Positions 10,094 through 20,652 are shown, numbered from the stretch's first letter. The stretch: DNA of 64,000 bases from Achromobacter sp. RTa (GCF_000757485.1 NZ_JPYO01000042.1:734830-798829), one strand, 5' to 3'. Made by a program: numbers and translations. Notes: generated from the sequence alone by a model not told the origin.

Positions 10094-12784
10094 ATGCCGA
10101 GCTATTGCCACTACCCGCCGAGCCGCTTTCACTTACGCCCCTTGCTGAGCGCGGTAGTGTGCGCGCTCCAGGCAATGGGCGGCGCGGCATGGGCCGCGCC
10201 CTCGCCGGCCGCGCAGCCCGAAGGCAAGCCATCCGTATCGCAGAACGAGCAGGGCCGGCCCGTGCAAGTGGCGGCTCTGGACACCCCCGTGACGGTGGGT
10301 TTCAACACGGCCTTCCTGTACGGAATGACATCCACCGCGGACCTGCGGTCGTTGCTGGCAGGCACCGGCGTGCCGCCCGGCATTCAGCGCGTCGACTTGT
10401 ACATGAACCAGACGCTGGCCGGCCGCCTGGACGTCGAGTTCTCCCTCAATGAAAAGACCGGGGACGTCGAGCCGTGTTTTACCGCGCAGATGCTGGTGCA
10501 AGCCGGGGTGGATCTGGCCAAGCTGCCCAATCCCCCAGACAAAACCGAGACCTGCATTCGCCTGCCGGATGTGGCGCCGGATGCGAGCGTGGTGTATGAC
10601 ATGGCCAACTTGCGGCTCACCGCGAGCATGCCGCAGACGTACATGACGTCGCTGCATCGCGGCTATATCGATCCCTCTCTCTGGGATTCGGGCGCCAATG
10701 TGGGTTTTCTCAATTACAGCCTCAATGTGCGTCAGAATCACGCGCGCGGCCGCCATTCGGGGCGCGATCTCACCGCAAGCCTGCGCTCCGGTGTGAACAT
10801 TGGCGCTTGGCGCTTGCGCAACGACTCTTTTCTCACGTCGGGCAGCGGGCGGCAGACTCGCTTCAAAAGTCAGAACACCTACCTGCAGCGAGGGTTCAGC
10901 TCCATCAAGAGCCAGATGGTGCTAGGAGAAACGTATACGTATTCTTCCTTGTTCGACAGCTTTCGCTTCCTGGGCATGCAATTGGCCTCTGACGACGCCA
11001 TGCGTCCCGACGACGAACAAGGCTACGCGCCTGTGGTCCGAGGCAGCGCGGACAGCAACGCCACCATCGAAATCCGGCAGAACGGCTATTTGATCTATAC
11101 CACGAGCGTCTCGCCGGGGCCGTTTGCCATTACCGATTTGCAGCCCTCAGGCGCGAATGGCGATCTTGAAATCACGATTATTGAAGCAAACGGCAGCCGT
11201 CGAACGTTGCGGCAAGCTTTTTCCAGCCCGCCGCTGATGGTGCGGCAAGGCCGCGTAAAGTATGACGTCGCGGCCGGACAGATCCGCCTGAATGACAGGC
11301 TGCGCGAAAGGCCGAACTTCCTCGGCGGCTCCATGATATATGGCGTGACGGCGGACACAAGCATAGCCGCCGGAGCGCAGGCGTCTTCGGGATACCAGTC
11401 CATTTCCTTGGGAGCCGGGCTCAATACTCGGCTGGGCGCCATTTCCGTGGATGGCATTCACTCTCGCAGCGATTCGGCCGGGGCGAAAACGAGCGGAGAC
11501 CGCGTCAATCTGCGTTACGCCAAATTTGTCGAGGCTACGGGTTCCAACGTGTCGGTCAATGTCCAACGCGGCTTGCGCGAAGGATTCAGCACGCTCTCGG
11601 ATCATGTGCAGCGAAGGCAGAACCGTGCCGGATCCCGATGGAACCTTGGATCGGGAACGCGCCAGCGCGTCGACGCGAGCCTGGCGCAACCGGTGGGGCG
11701 CGGCTATGTCTATCTGAATGGATCCTATGGAAAGAACTGGGACGACACCTCGTCCCGAAGCCTCTCGCTGGCCTATAACAATACGGTAGGGAAAGTCACC
11801 TACAACCTGTCATACAGCCAGTCTCGCAATGTCTATGCTTCCTGGCGCGGCGGCTCGACGGCGCGTCGCGATAATACCTTGATGCTCACGCTCAGCATTC
11901 CGCTTGGCAGCCAGGGAAACTCCTCGCATGCGTTCGCCACGATGAGCCGGCAAAGCCAGGGGACCAGCGCCCAGGCCGGCGTTTCCGGGCTGTTACCCAT
12001 CGAGCGTGAAGTGACCTATACCGTTACCGGCAGCCGCGATGCCGACGGGCAGTACGATGGATCGATCGGCATGGGCACGGCAACGTCGTTCGGCCGCTTG
12101 AGCGCAAGCTATACCCAGGGCAGCCAATACCGTGCAAGCAATTTTTCCGCGTCCGGCTCCGTTGTGGCGCATGCGGGCGGGGTCAACCTCGGGCAGGGGC
12201 TGGGCGAAACGTTCCTGCTCGCCAAGGTCGAGCCGCCGGTCTCGGGCGTGGCGGTTTCCAGTTTTGCCGGCGTGGAAACGGGCCGGAATGGCTACGCGAT
12301 CATTCCCAGCGCCACGCCCTTCCGGGGCAACTGGGTAAGCATCAATACTGAAGGCCTTGCCAAGAATATCGATATCCACAACGGCATGCAGCTGGCCGTG
12401 CCCACGCGCGGCGCGGCGGGTCTCGTAGAATTCAAGGCGGATACCGGGCGCCGGGTGCAGTTCGAGTTACGCACTGCCGAAGGCAAGCCTCTGCCATTCG
12501 GCGCAACGGTCGATGATTGGGATGGCCGGCGGCTTGGCATTACCGACCCGCGGGGGCGCGTCCTTACATTGCTGCCGGGTGACCGCGAACATGGTGAGAT
12601 CGACGTCCGCTGGAGCGGCGCAACCTGCCGGGTCGCCTATGCGCTGCCGCCCAAAGTCGAGGGCGAGAACTACCAGCGGCTCACGCTGGAATGCGCCCAG
12701 CCCATTCCCCCCGTCTTGGATCAGGATGTGCCGGGCTCGCTTGCGATACGCAAGCCCGGCAGGGCAGCGCCCGAAGCATCGTAA
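10094..12784 (+). CDS. Outer-membrane fimbrial usher (FimD/PapC family)
   Basis: An 896-residue usher: signal peptide (to about 35, ...GGAAWAAP), N-terminal chaperone-binding domain (VGFNTAFLYGM near 64), a 24-strand beta-barrel through about residue 650 with the plug, and the usher signature GPFAITDLQPSGANGDLEI near residue 345. C-terminal domains include a Cys pair (ATCRVAYAL and LTLECAQP). It forms the outer-membrane pore that assembles and exports the pilus. The ATG at 10094 has no clear ribosome site. A strong terminator follows, so the usher is the last gene of the plus-strand operon; the adhesin lies on the other strand. Confidence 0.96.
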   Translation: MPSYCHYPPSRFHLRPLLSAVVCALQAMGGAAWAAPSPAAQPEGKPSVSQNEQGRPVQVAALDTPVTVGFNTAFLYGMTSTADLRSLLAGTGVPPGIQRVDLYMNQTLAGRLDVEFSLNEKTGDVEPCFTAQMLVQAGVDLAKLPNPPDKTETCIRLPDVAPDASVVYDMANLRLTASMPQTYMTSLHRGYIDPSLWDSGANVGFLNYSLNVRQNHARGRHSGRDLTASLRSGVNIGAWRLRNDSFLTSGSGRQTRFKSQNTYLQRGFSSIKSQMVLGETYTYSSLFDSFRFLGMQLASDDAMRPDDEQGYAPVVRGSADSNATIEIRQNGYLIYTTSVSPGPFAITDLQPSGANGDLEITIIEANGSRRTLRQAFSSPPLMVRQGRVKYDVAAGQIRLNDRLRERPNFLGGSMIYGVTADTSIAAGAQASSGYQSISLGAGLNTRLGAISVDGIHSRSDSAGAKTSGDRVNLRYAKFVEATGSNVSVNVQRGLREGFSTLSDHVQRRQNRAGSRWNLGSGTRQRVDASLAQPVGRGYVYLNGSYGKNWDDTSSRSLSLAYNNTVGKVTYNLSYSQSRNVYASWRGGSTARRDNTLMLTLSIPLGSQGNSSHAFATMSRQSQGTSAQAGVSGLLPIEREVTYTVTGSRDADGQYDGSIGMGTATSFGRLSASYTQGSQYRASNFSASGSVVAHAGGVNLGQGLGETFLLAKVEPPVSGVAVSSFAGVETGRNGYAIIPSATPFRGNWVSINTEGLAKNIDIHNGMQLAVPTRGAAGLVEFKADTGRRVQFELRTAEGKPLPFGATVDDWDGRRLGITDPRGRVLTLLPGDREHGEIDVRWSGATCRVAYALPPKVEGENYQRLTLECAQPIPPVLDQDVPGSLAIRKPGRAAPEAS

Positions 12785-12800
12785 AGGCTAGGCGGGGCGG

Positions 12801-12826
12801 GGCGGGAAATTTCCCGCCTTTTTTTA
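12801..12826 (+). terminator. Rho-independent terminator of the fimbrial operon
   Basis: GGCGGGAAATTTCCCGCC is a perfect palindromic stem directly followed by seven Ts, 17 bp after the usher stop codon. Confidence 0.9.
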
Positions 12827-12970
12827 TGTCCGGTCAATGTTCATGGGCACATGAAAATCGCGCCCGGCCTCTTGAGGAGGTGGGCGCAATCAGCGGGGCG
12901 ATAAGCTACATGCCGCGATGCCCGAAGGCTGGCAATTGCGCCAGCCAGGGAGCGGGCGAGTATCAAGCGA

Positions 12971-14005
12971 TCACTTATAGTTCATGGTGAAGATTGCATA
13001 GGCGTTCGCGCTGCCCGGCGTGGGCGCCTGATTCGCGGAGGTTCCAATGTATCGGGCCCGAAGCGGAATGTTTACCTCGACATTCCCGTATTCGCCAACC
13101 AGCCACTGGTTGGCTCCCCCCAATTCGGATTCATAGCGGACCAGGGTGTTGTCGCTGCGGAGTATTTCCAGGCCGACGTTCTTCGCGGTGGAATCCTTGC
13201 TTAAAGACAGCGTGCTGGTTCTGTTGCTGGAGTCGCTTGCATCGGTGAAGGTGATGTACATCCGGGTGGTGGTGTCTGGATCGCCTCCCGAGCAAGACAG
13301 CTTCAGCTCGAAGTCCTTCAGCGGACCCGTCCGGCCATCCTGCAAATCGCTCACGAGAACCTTGTCCATGTCCACCCGGACTACGGTGGTTTTCAATTCA
13401 CACGTCGGCACCCTGGGCTTGATGACGATGGGCGCCGACAGCCGCAGGCTTCTGGCCAGATAACCGGTTTCAACGAACATGGTTCCGCCGATCATTCCGG
13501 ATATTTCCCCGCCGGCGGTAATCTTGCCGGTTTTTACCAGTTCGACCGTGAAGTTGGCGGCAGGAATCATGTCCCAGCTGTTTCCCACTCCTACGTCGTA
13601 TTGAGGCCACCATTCGCTGCTATTGATGCCGCCCCTGATCCGCATGCCGATGCCGGCTATGTTGGTCTTGAAGGTGTTGTAACGGTCTTGATGGATGGAC
13701 GTGGCGACATAATAAGCAACCTGACCAATCCGACCCTTGCAATAGGCTGTGCCGCCGAGACCGATGGCATTGCCGGCGCTTCTATGGATGACGTGGCCGT
13801 CGGGAAGATTTGGATCGAATTCCTCCGTATTAAAGGTTGGGAACACGTATTCCAGCATCTTGACGATTTGCCCGTCGCTGCGTTTAACGTAGCAAAAATC
13901 CTGTTGCGCACTTGCCGTCGCGGATAGCGAGGACAATAATAATGAAAAACAAGCCGGCGCAATTATCGATCTTGTTTTTTTCAGTGCATGGATTGCGAAA
14001 CGCAT
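12971..14005 (-). CDS. Fimbrial tip adhesin-like protein, opposite orientation to the fimbrial operon
   Basis: A 344-residue secreted protein. The ATG at 14005 starts a signal peptide (MRFAIHALKK... to SATASA, before QQDFCYV); a TTG 16 codons upstream is less likely. The N-terminal half (about 30-215) has paired cysteines (DFCYV, TAYCKGR) like lectin domains of two-domain adhesins. The C-terminal half has the pilin pattern of Cys (PTCELK and LKLSCSGG) and a final strand ending AYAIFTMNYK, as pilins do. It is thus probably the FimH/FimD-type tip subunit of the neighbouring pilus, but lies convergent to the usher gene and needs its own promoter. Confidence 0.85.
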   Translation of the reverse strand: MRFAIHALKKTRSIIAPACFSLLLSSLSATASAQQDFCYVKRSDGQIVKMLEYVFPTFNTEEFDPNLPDGHVIHRSAGNAIGLGGTAYCKGRIGQVAYYVATSIHQDRYNTFKTNIAGIGMRIRGGINSSEWWPQYDVGVGNSWDMIPAANFTVELVKTGKITAGGEISGMIGGTMFVETGYLARSLRLSAPIVIKPRVPTCELKTTVVRVDMDKVLVSDLQDGRTGPLKDFELKLSCSGGDPDTTTRMYITFTDASDSSNRTSTLSLSKDSTAKNVGLEILRSDNTLVRYESELGGANQWLVGEYGNVEVNIPLRARYIGTSANQAPTPGSANAYAIFTMNYK

Positions 14006-14074
14006 CGGCGGTCCAGTTTGGTTTTTACTGGAATATTTTATTTTGGACAGCAATGGCCTTAACTAGGAAGATTC

Positions 14075-14440
14075 TTAAAAATCGGACCTAGTCCGGCACC
14101 TCATGGAGGCGGCCAGGCTGACGGTCTGGGGCCCAGGAAAATCGTTCGTGGGAAACGGCGAACCTGGAACTTCGGCCAAGGACCCGTCTGCCTGAATCGC
14201 AAAGGCCAGGATATAGTCTCGTTTCCTGCCTTCTGAAGCCTCTTTCTGATTGGCGACGTAAACGAATCTGCCGTTTGCATCCGCCGCGATGAAATGCAGA
14301 TAATTCTGTTCTTTCGAAGCGAACGGCGATCCAGCCAACTCGGTGAGGCGCCCATCATGCTCGATGGGGTAGCCCGCACTCCCCGGACAGCATCCATATG
14401 GGCCATCGCGGTGATGAAGAGCGTAGGAATGGGCCACTGG
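14075..14440 (-). pseudogene. Fragment of a lactonase-fold beta-propeller protein
   Basis: About 115 codons on the minus strand encode two blades of a 6-phosphogluconolactonase/lactonase-type propeller: DGRLTELAGSPF, FIAADANGRFVYVANQ, then a second DGSLAEVPGSPF unit. A complete protein would have about seven blades (340-400 residues). There is no credible start, and the frame ends in unrelated sequence near the adhesin promoter. It is a relic, possibly left by a rearrangement next to the tRNA-Gly gene. Confidence 0.65.
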
Positions 14441-14504
14441 ATAATCAAAAAGCCTCAACGACCCGTCGATTCAGTGACTTGGTGCTTTCCGTGGAAAGAT
14501 GATC

Positions 14505-14578
14505 TGGAGCGGGTGATGGGAATCGAACCCACGCTTGAGGCTTGGGAAGCCGCCGTTCTACCATTGAACTACACCCGC
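14505..14578 (-). tRNA. tRNA-Gly(CCC)
   Basis: On the minus strand, GCGGGTG pairs with CACCCGC as a perfect acceptor stem, with an encoded TCCA 3' end (14505-14508). The T-arm reads GTGGGTTCGATTCCCAT and the D-arm GTTCAATGGTAGAAC. The anticodon loop TTCCCAA gives anticodon CCC. The anticodon stem has one apparent C-U mismatch. Total length is 74 nt including CCA. Confidence 0.93.
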
Positions 14579-14751
14579 TCGGGTGTCGTGCCCGTGGCGC
14601 AAAGCCAGAGCAGAGGCGGCGATTATAGCGCGGGAATTTCATTGCCGGGCGCGATGGCCGTACGGCTTTTCGGCCGCCATGCTAAATATGTCCCTAATTT
14701 AGTGCGTCTGGGCGACACCCGTCGCCCCAGCCTCCCACTACAATTCGGGCT

Positions 14752-16523
<1,772 letters not shown>

Positions 16524-16540
16524 CCGGCAAGGAGACCTGC

Positions 16541-16741
16541 ATGCACATCACCCTGAACGGAGACGCCCGGGAGTTCCCCCTGGACACGACCGTGAATGAA
16601 CTGCTCGAGACCCTGGGCTATGCCGGCAAGCGCGTGGCCGTGGAACGCAACGGCGAGATCGTGCCCAAGAGCCAGCACGCGCAGACCCCGCTGGCCGATG
16701 GCGACCAGATCGAGATCGTGGTGGCCGTGGGCGGGGGCTGA
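16541..16741 (+). CDS. thiS: Sulfur carrier protein ThiS
   Basis: A 66-residue ubiquitin-like sulfur carrier for thiazole synthesis in thiamine biosynthesis. It starts MHITLNGDARE and ends in the essential Gly-Gly (VAVGGG) that is adenylated and thiocarboxylated. AAGGAGACC precedes the ATG, and the gene is 17 bp after pip. The usual partner thiG does not follow; a hairpin and a 295-bp gap do, so thiG must lie elsewhere. Confidence 0.93.
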   Translation: MHITLNGDAREFPLDTTVNELLETLGYAGKRVAVERNGEIVPKSQHAQTPLADGDQIEIVVAVGGG

Positions 16742-17036
16742 AGCCCGCGCATCACGCGCCTTGTCGCGCGCCGAAGCATTGCAAACGAGGGCCGCTGATA
16801 TAGCGGCCCTCGTCGCATGTAGCCCGCTGCCGGATGCGGTTTAGGTCCACGCATGCGCATTCCCTGCAAAGTGGCCAGCATTCTTGCGTAGTCTGCCAAC
16901 AGGCTAGCAACCTGTTACACGTTAACCCCTCGTCGCATGGGGAATCTGCGAGTCATAATCGTTCCTGCTGGTTTCGCACTATTGTCTTGCTGTTGTTCTA
17001 GCGTTGCACATCGCCCCACGGGGCAGAGGAGGCATC
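16742..17036 (+). terminator. Intergenic region with strong hairpin after thiS
   Basis: ACGAGGGCCGCT (16785-16796) and AGCGGCCCTCGT (16802-16813) form 12 perfect pairs around a 5-base loop, about 45 bp after thiS. No T-run follows, so termination may be Rho-assisted. The rest of the gap holds no gene; an inverted AACAGG/CCTGTT pair lies near 16900-16918. The promoter of the next gene should lie in 16900-17020. Confidence 0.6.
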
Positions 17037-17354
17037 ATGGACACCGCAGTCATCGTCAACCTGATCATCCAGCTTGTCGCCGGCGCCGCCGGGGGCAACG
17101 GTCTGGGGAAAATGCTTCAGCAGTTCAATCTGGGGCCATTGGGCAACACCATCGCGGGCGCCATCGGCGGCCTGGCGGGGGGTTCCTGGCTGGCCCCCAT
17201 GATCACCGCGGGAGCCGGAGCGGTTGCAGCAGGCAATGCGGGGCTGGATCTTTCAGCGATAGCCGGTAGCGTGGTCGGCGGCGGCGTCGGTGGGGCCGTG
17301 CTTACCTTGATCGCCGGCATCGTGCGCAAGATGTTCGTGGGCCACAAGCCCTGA
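17037..17354 (+). CDS. Small glycine-rich membrane protein, unknown function
   Basis: A 105-residue protein with a very good ribosome site (AGAGGAGG, 5 bp before the ATG at 17037). It has repeated GxxxG-type glycine-zipper segments (GAAGGNGLGKML, GAIGGLAGG, GAGAVAAGNAG, GGGVGGAV) and ends with an amphipathic hydrophobic helix and a Lys/Arg tail. These features suggest membrane association or a pore-like glycine-zipper protein. It is 43 bp upstream of kbp and may share its transcript. The function is unknown. Confidence 0.8.
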   Translation: MDTAVIVNLIIQLVAGAAGGNGLGKMLQQFNLGPLGNTIAGAIGGLAGGSWLAPMITAGAGAVAAGNAGLDLSAIAGSVVGGGVGGAVLTLIAGIVRKMFVGHKP

Positions 17355-17397
17355 TGGCACTTCGTTTTCTCACCGCAACATAGATAAAGGAAACACT

Positions 17398-17844
17398 ATG
17401 GGTCTGCTCAATTTCATTAAGGACGTTGGGGAAAAGCTCTTCGGCGCCAGCGAGGCCAAGGCCGCGACGGCGGATGAATTGAAGAAAGAGCTGGACAAGC
17501 ACGGCCTGAATGCCGACGGTCTGCAGATCTCGGTCGACGGCGACAAGGTCACGGTGGCGGGCGAGGCCCTCAGCACGGAAGCGGCCGAGAAAATCACGCT
17601 TGCCCTGGGCAATACCGTAGGCGTCGCCCAGGTGGACAACCAACTGAAAGTGAAGCAGGCCGCGCCCGAAGCCAAGATGTACACGGTGCAAAAGGGCGAC
17701 AACCTGTGGAAGATCGCGGAAGCGCAGTACGGCAAGGGCCAGGGCGCGAAAAATACGCTGATCTTCGAAGCCAACAAGCCGATGCTGACCAGCCCCGACA
17801 AGATCTATCCGGGCCAGGTCCTGCGCATTCCGCCCTTGGCCTGA
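17398..17844 (+). CDS. kbp: BON-LysM protein (potassium-binding protein Kbp/YgaU)
   Basis: A 148-residue protein collinear with E. coli YgaU/Kbp (149 residues): it starts MGLLNFIKDVGEKLF, has a BON domain (about 25-85) and a C-terminal LysM domain (about 97-146) ending NKPMLTSPDKIYPGQVLRIP, which is strongly conserved in this family. Kbp is a cytoplasmic K+-binding protein needed for growth at high potassium. No signal peptide is seen, in agreement. A terminator follows about 80 bp after the stop. Confidence 0.92.
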   Translation: MGLLNFIKDVGEKLFGASEAKAATADELKKELDKHGLNADGLQISVDGDKVTVAGEALSTEAAEKITLALGNTVGVAQVDNQLKVKQAAPEAKMYTVQKGDNLWKIAEAQYGKGQGAKNTLIFEANKPMLTSPDKIYPGQVLRIPPLA

Positions 17845-17857
17845 CACCCAACGCGAA

Positions 17858-17956
17858 CAAGCCGGAAGGCACCCATGCGCTTTCCGGCTTGCATCGCGGC
17901 AGCGCCCCCTGCTTGCCGCGATCACTTGGCCAGATGCAACGTCTGGCCATTTTTTT
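17858..17956 (+). terminator. Double hairpin terminator after kbp
   Basis: CAAGCCGGAA (17858-17867) pairs with TTCCGGCTTG (17882-17891). A second stem GGCCAGA/TCTGGCC (17928-17948) runs into seven Ts at 17950-17956. It separates kbp from the convergent ffh. Confidence 0.85.
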
Positions 17957-17978
17957 GGCGATGGCCCTGAAGTTTGCC

Positions 17979-18006
17979 GGTGTCAGACACGCGAGGTGTC
18001 AGACAC
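17979..18006. repeat. Two copies of palindrome GTGTCAGACAC
   Basis: GGTGTCAGACAC occurs twice, 16 bp apart (17979-17990 and 17995-18006), in the gap between convergent kbp and ffh. The same 11-bp palindrome family with a T centre fills the 20.65-20.88 kb gap. They are outside genes and look like dispersed intergenic elements. Confidence 0.85.
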
Positions 18007-18012
18007 ACGGAA

Positions 18013-19413
18013 TCATCGGAAGCGGCCCAGGCCCTTCATGCCGCCCATGGCGCGCATCATCTTGGCCATGCCGCCCTTCTTCATCTGCTTCATCATGCCC
18101 TGCATCTGATCGAACTGAGCCAGCAGGCGGTTGACCTCTTGCACGGGCACGCCGGAGCCGGCTGCGATGCGGCGCTTGCGCGACGCCTTGATGAGTTCGG
18201 GCTTGGCGCGTTCGGCCGCCGTCATGGAGTTCAGGATGCCTTCGGTGCGGCGCAGCTGCTTCTCAGCCTGGCCGCCCTGAAGCTGGCCGGCGGCCTGCTG
18301 GAACTGGGCAGGCAGCTTTTCCAGCAGGGAGCCCATGTCGCCCAGCTTCTTCACCTGGCCGAGCTGGTCGCGGAAATCGTTCAGGTCGAATTTGTTGCCC
18401 GACTTGATCTTCGCGGCCAGCTTCTGGGCTTCGGCGATGTCGATGTTCTTCTGCGCCTGCTCGACGAGCGAGACGATGTCGCCCATGCCCAGCACGCGTT
18501 GCGCCATGCGCTCGGGGTGGAAAGGCTCGAGGCCGTCCAGTTTTTCCGAAACGCCGACGAACTTCAGGGGCTTGCCGGTAACGTGGCGGACCGAGAGAGC
18601 GGCGCCGCCGCGGGCGTCGCCATCGAGCTTGGTCAGGACCACGCCGGTCAGCGGCAGGGCGTCCGCGAAGGCGCGCGCGGTGTTGACCGCGTCCTGGCCC
18701 TGCATGGCGTCCACGACGAACAGCGTTTCCACCGGCTTGACCAGGTCATGAAGCGCGCGGATCTCGCGCATCATGGCCTCGTCGATGCCCAGGCGGCCGG
18801 CCGTGTCCAGGATCAGCACGTCGTAATGATGACGGCGCGCGTGGTCCACGGCGTTGCGGGCGATGTCTTCGGGCTTCTGGCTGGGGTCGGACGGCAGGAA
18901 ATCCACGCCGACCTGCGCCGCGACGCTCTTCAACTGGTCGATAGCGGCCGGACGGTACACGTCGGCGGACACCACCAGCACCTTCTTCTTGCCGGTCTTG
19001 CGGCCGTGCTGGGTGTGCTGGCCTTCGGTGAGCCAGCGCGCCAGCTTGCCGGTGGTGGTGGTCTTGCCCGCGCCCTGCAGGCCGGCCATGAGGATCACGG
19101 CGGGCGGCTGCACGGCCAGCGAGAGCTCGCCGGAATCGGCGCCCAGGTCGCCGCCCATGAGGGAGGTCAGTTCCTTGTGGACGACGCCCACCAGGGCCTG
19201 GCCGGGGCTGAGGCTGCCGGCGACTTCTTCGCCCAGCGCCTTTTCCTTCACCCTGGCGACGAATTCACGCACGACGGGCAGGGCCACGTCGGCTTCCAGC
19301 AGCGCCATGCGCACTTCGCGCAGCATCTCCTGGGTGTTGGCCTCGGTCAGGCGGGCTTCCCCGCGCAGCGTCTTGACGACGCGCGACAGGCGTTGAGTTA
19401 GGTTATCGAGCAT
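18013..19413 (-). CDS. ffh: Signal recognition particle GTPase Ffh
   Basis: A 466-residue SRP54-type protein: N domain (1-85), G domain with P-loop GLQGAGKTTTTGKL near residue 103, DTAGRLGIDEAM near 190 and TKLDGDARGGAALS near 248, then a Met-rich M domain (about 300-445) that binds 4.5S RNA and signal sequences. It ends MKGLGRFR. It targets nascent membrane proteins to FtsY and the translocon. It is divergent from ypjD as in many proteobacteria. Identification is secure. Confidence 0.98.
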   Translation of the reverse strand: MLDNLTQRLSRVVKTLRGEARLTEANTQEMLREVRMALLEADVALPVVREFVARVKEKALGEEVAGSLSPGQALVGVVHKELTSLMGGDLGADSGELSLAVQPPAVILMAGLQGAGKTTTTGKLARWLTEGQHTQHGRKTGKKKVLVVSADVYRPAAIDQLKSVAAQVGVDFLPSDPSQKPEDIARNAVDHARRHHYDVLILDTAGRLGIDEAMMREIRALHDLVKPVETLFVVDAMQGQDAVNTARAFADALPLTGVVLTKLDGDARGGAALSVRHVTGKPLKFVGVSEKLDGLEPFHPERMAQRVLGMGDIVSLVEQAQKNIDIAEAQKLAAKIKSGNKFDLNDFRDQLGQVKKLGDMGSLLEKLPAQFQQAAGQLQGGQAEKQLRRTEGILNSMTAAERAKPELIKASRKRRIAAGSGVPVQEVNRLLAQFDQMQGMMKQMKKGGMAKMMRAMGGMKGLGRFR

Positions 19414-19519
19414 GAGAGGCGTTTCCGCTTAAACTAGTCGATTGAACGGTGGCCGCAGGCGCGGATTGCGCGCTTTCGGGTGGCACGCACCCCAAGGCCC
19501 CATCCAGACAACGGTTTCT

Positions 19520-20362
19520 ATGTCACTAGGCATTGTATTTCACACGGCGGCTGCCCTGGCGTACGCAGTGCTCGGGGGGTCGCTTTGGATCCGCCTGGCC
19601 GGCGCCGGCGGCGTGGAACAGACGGGCAGGATAGCCCGGATGTGCCTGCTGGGAGCCCTGGTCCTCCAAGGAATCGGGCTGCAACAATCGATGCTGGGCG
19701 CCCAGCATCTGTTCATAGGATGGGCGCTTGCCCTGTCCGCCGCCATCTGGCTGGGCATGGTGGTGTTCTGGCTGGAAAGCCTGGTGGTGCGCATAGACGG
19801 CCTGCAATTGCTGCTGCTGCCCGCCGCCACCCTCGCCAGCGGCCTGGCCGCCCTCTTCCCGCAGGGGCAATACGTGCCCCACGCCAACGACACCTGGCTG
19901 CGCGTGCACCTGATGATCGCGCTGGCGGCCTATGGCCTGATCACCATCGCCGCCCTGCATGCCATGCTGATGGCGCTGCTGGACCGCCACCTGCACCGCC
20001 CGCTGGACGCGCCGGCCGAACGCAGCATCGTGGGCCGCGTCCTGGATTCCCAGCCGCCGCTGCTGGTGCAGGAACAGCTGTTGTTCCGCATCATCTGGAT
20101 CGGCTTCGTCGTGCTGACCCTGGCCGTGGCCACGGGATCGGTGGCGTCCATGAAGCTGACGGGCAAGGTCCTGCCTTTCGACCACAAGACCGTCTTCACG
20201 CTGCTGTCCTGGCTGACGTTCGGGGTGCTCCTGGCGGGCCGCCACGTCTGGGGCTGGCGCGGCCGCGTCGCCCTGCGCTGGACGCTGACGGGCTTTGGTT
20301 TCCTGATTCTGGCCTATACCGGCAGCCGGTTCGTGCTGGAAATGATTCTGCACCGAGGTTGA
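19520..20362 (+). CDS. ypjD: YpjD/HemX-family cytochrome c assembly-type membrane protein
   Basis: A 280-residue inner-membrane protein with about eight hydrophobic helices. The start ATG at 19520 (MSLGIVFHTAAALAYAVLGG) is preferred over an upstream in-frame start that adds a non-hydrophobic leader. It belongs to the CcmC/CcsA-like cytochrome c assembly family, with histidines such as HLMIALAAYG and DHKTVFTLLSW, but lacks a clear WWD domain. Its position next to ffh matches E. coli ypjD. The precise role is unproven in the family. Confidence 0.88.
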   Translation: MSLGIVFHTAAALAYAVLGGSLWIRLAGAGGVEQTGRIARMCLLGALVLQGIGLQQSMLGAQHLFIGWALALSAAIWLGMVVFWLESLVVRIDGLQLLLLPAATLASGLAALFPQGQYVPHANDTWLRVHLMIALAAYGLITIAALHAMLMALLDRHLHRPLDAPAERSIVGRVLDSQPPLLVQEQLLFRIIWIGFVVLTLAVATGSVASMKLTGKVLPFDHKTVFTLLSWLTFGVLLAGRHVWGWRGRVALRWTLTGFGFLILAYTGSRFVLEMILHRG

Positions 20363-20363
20363 C

Positions 20364-20627
20364 GTGGGCAAGTTGCTGTTCTGGATTTTTCTGGTCATCG
20401 TGGTGCTGTTCGCCGCCCGCATCGCCGGCCGCATGGCGGCAGCCAAGCAGGCCGGCGCCCAGGGCGGACGCGCCACCCGCGGCCGGGCGTCCCAGCCCCG
20501 GCAAGTGGAATCCATGGTGCGCTGCGCCCACTGCGGCATCCATCTACCGCGTTCCGAGGCGCTGCTGCAGGGCGGCCAGACCTGGTGCAACGCGGAACAT
20601 GCGCGGCTGGGGCCAGGGAAGCATTGA
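20364..20627 (+). CDS. PP0621-like small membrane protein with C-terminal Cys motif
   Basis: An 87-residue protein with a GTG start at 20364, one base after the ypjD stop, so coupled to it. Residues 3-22 are one transmembrane helix. A basic linker leads to a small Cys/His domain: CAHCGIHLPRSEA then GGQTWCNAEHAR, resembling a zinc-ribbon. This architecture is that of the PP0621 family found after ypjD or near ampD in betaproteobacteria. The function is unknown. Confidence 0.85.
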   Translation: MGKLLFWIFLVIVVLFAARIAGRMAAAKQAGAQGGRATRGRASQPRQVESMVRCAHCGIHLPRSEALLQGGQTWCNAEHARLGPGKH

Positions 20628-20652
20628 GGAGGCACGGCTGGCGCCCGTGGAG

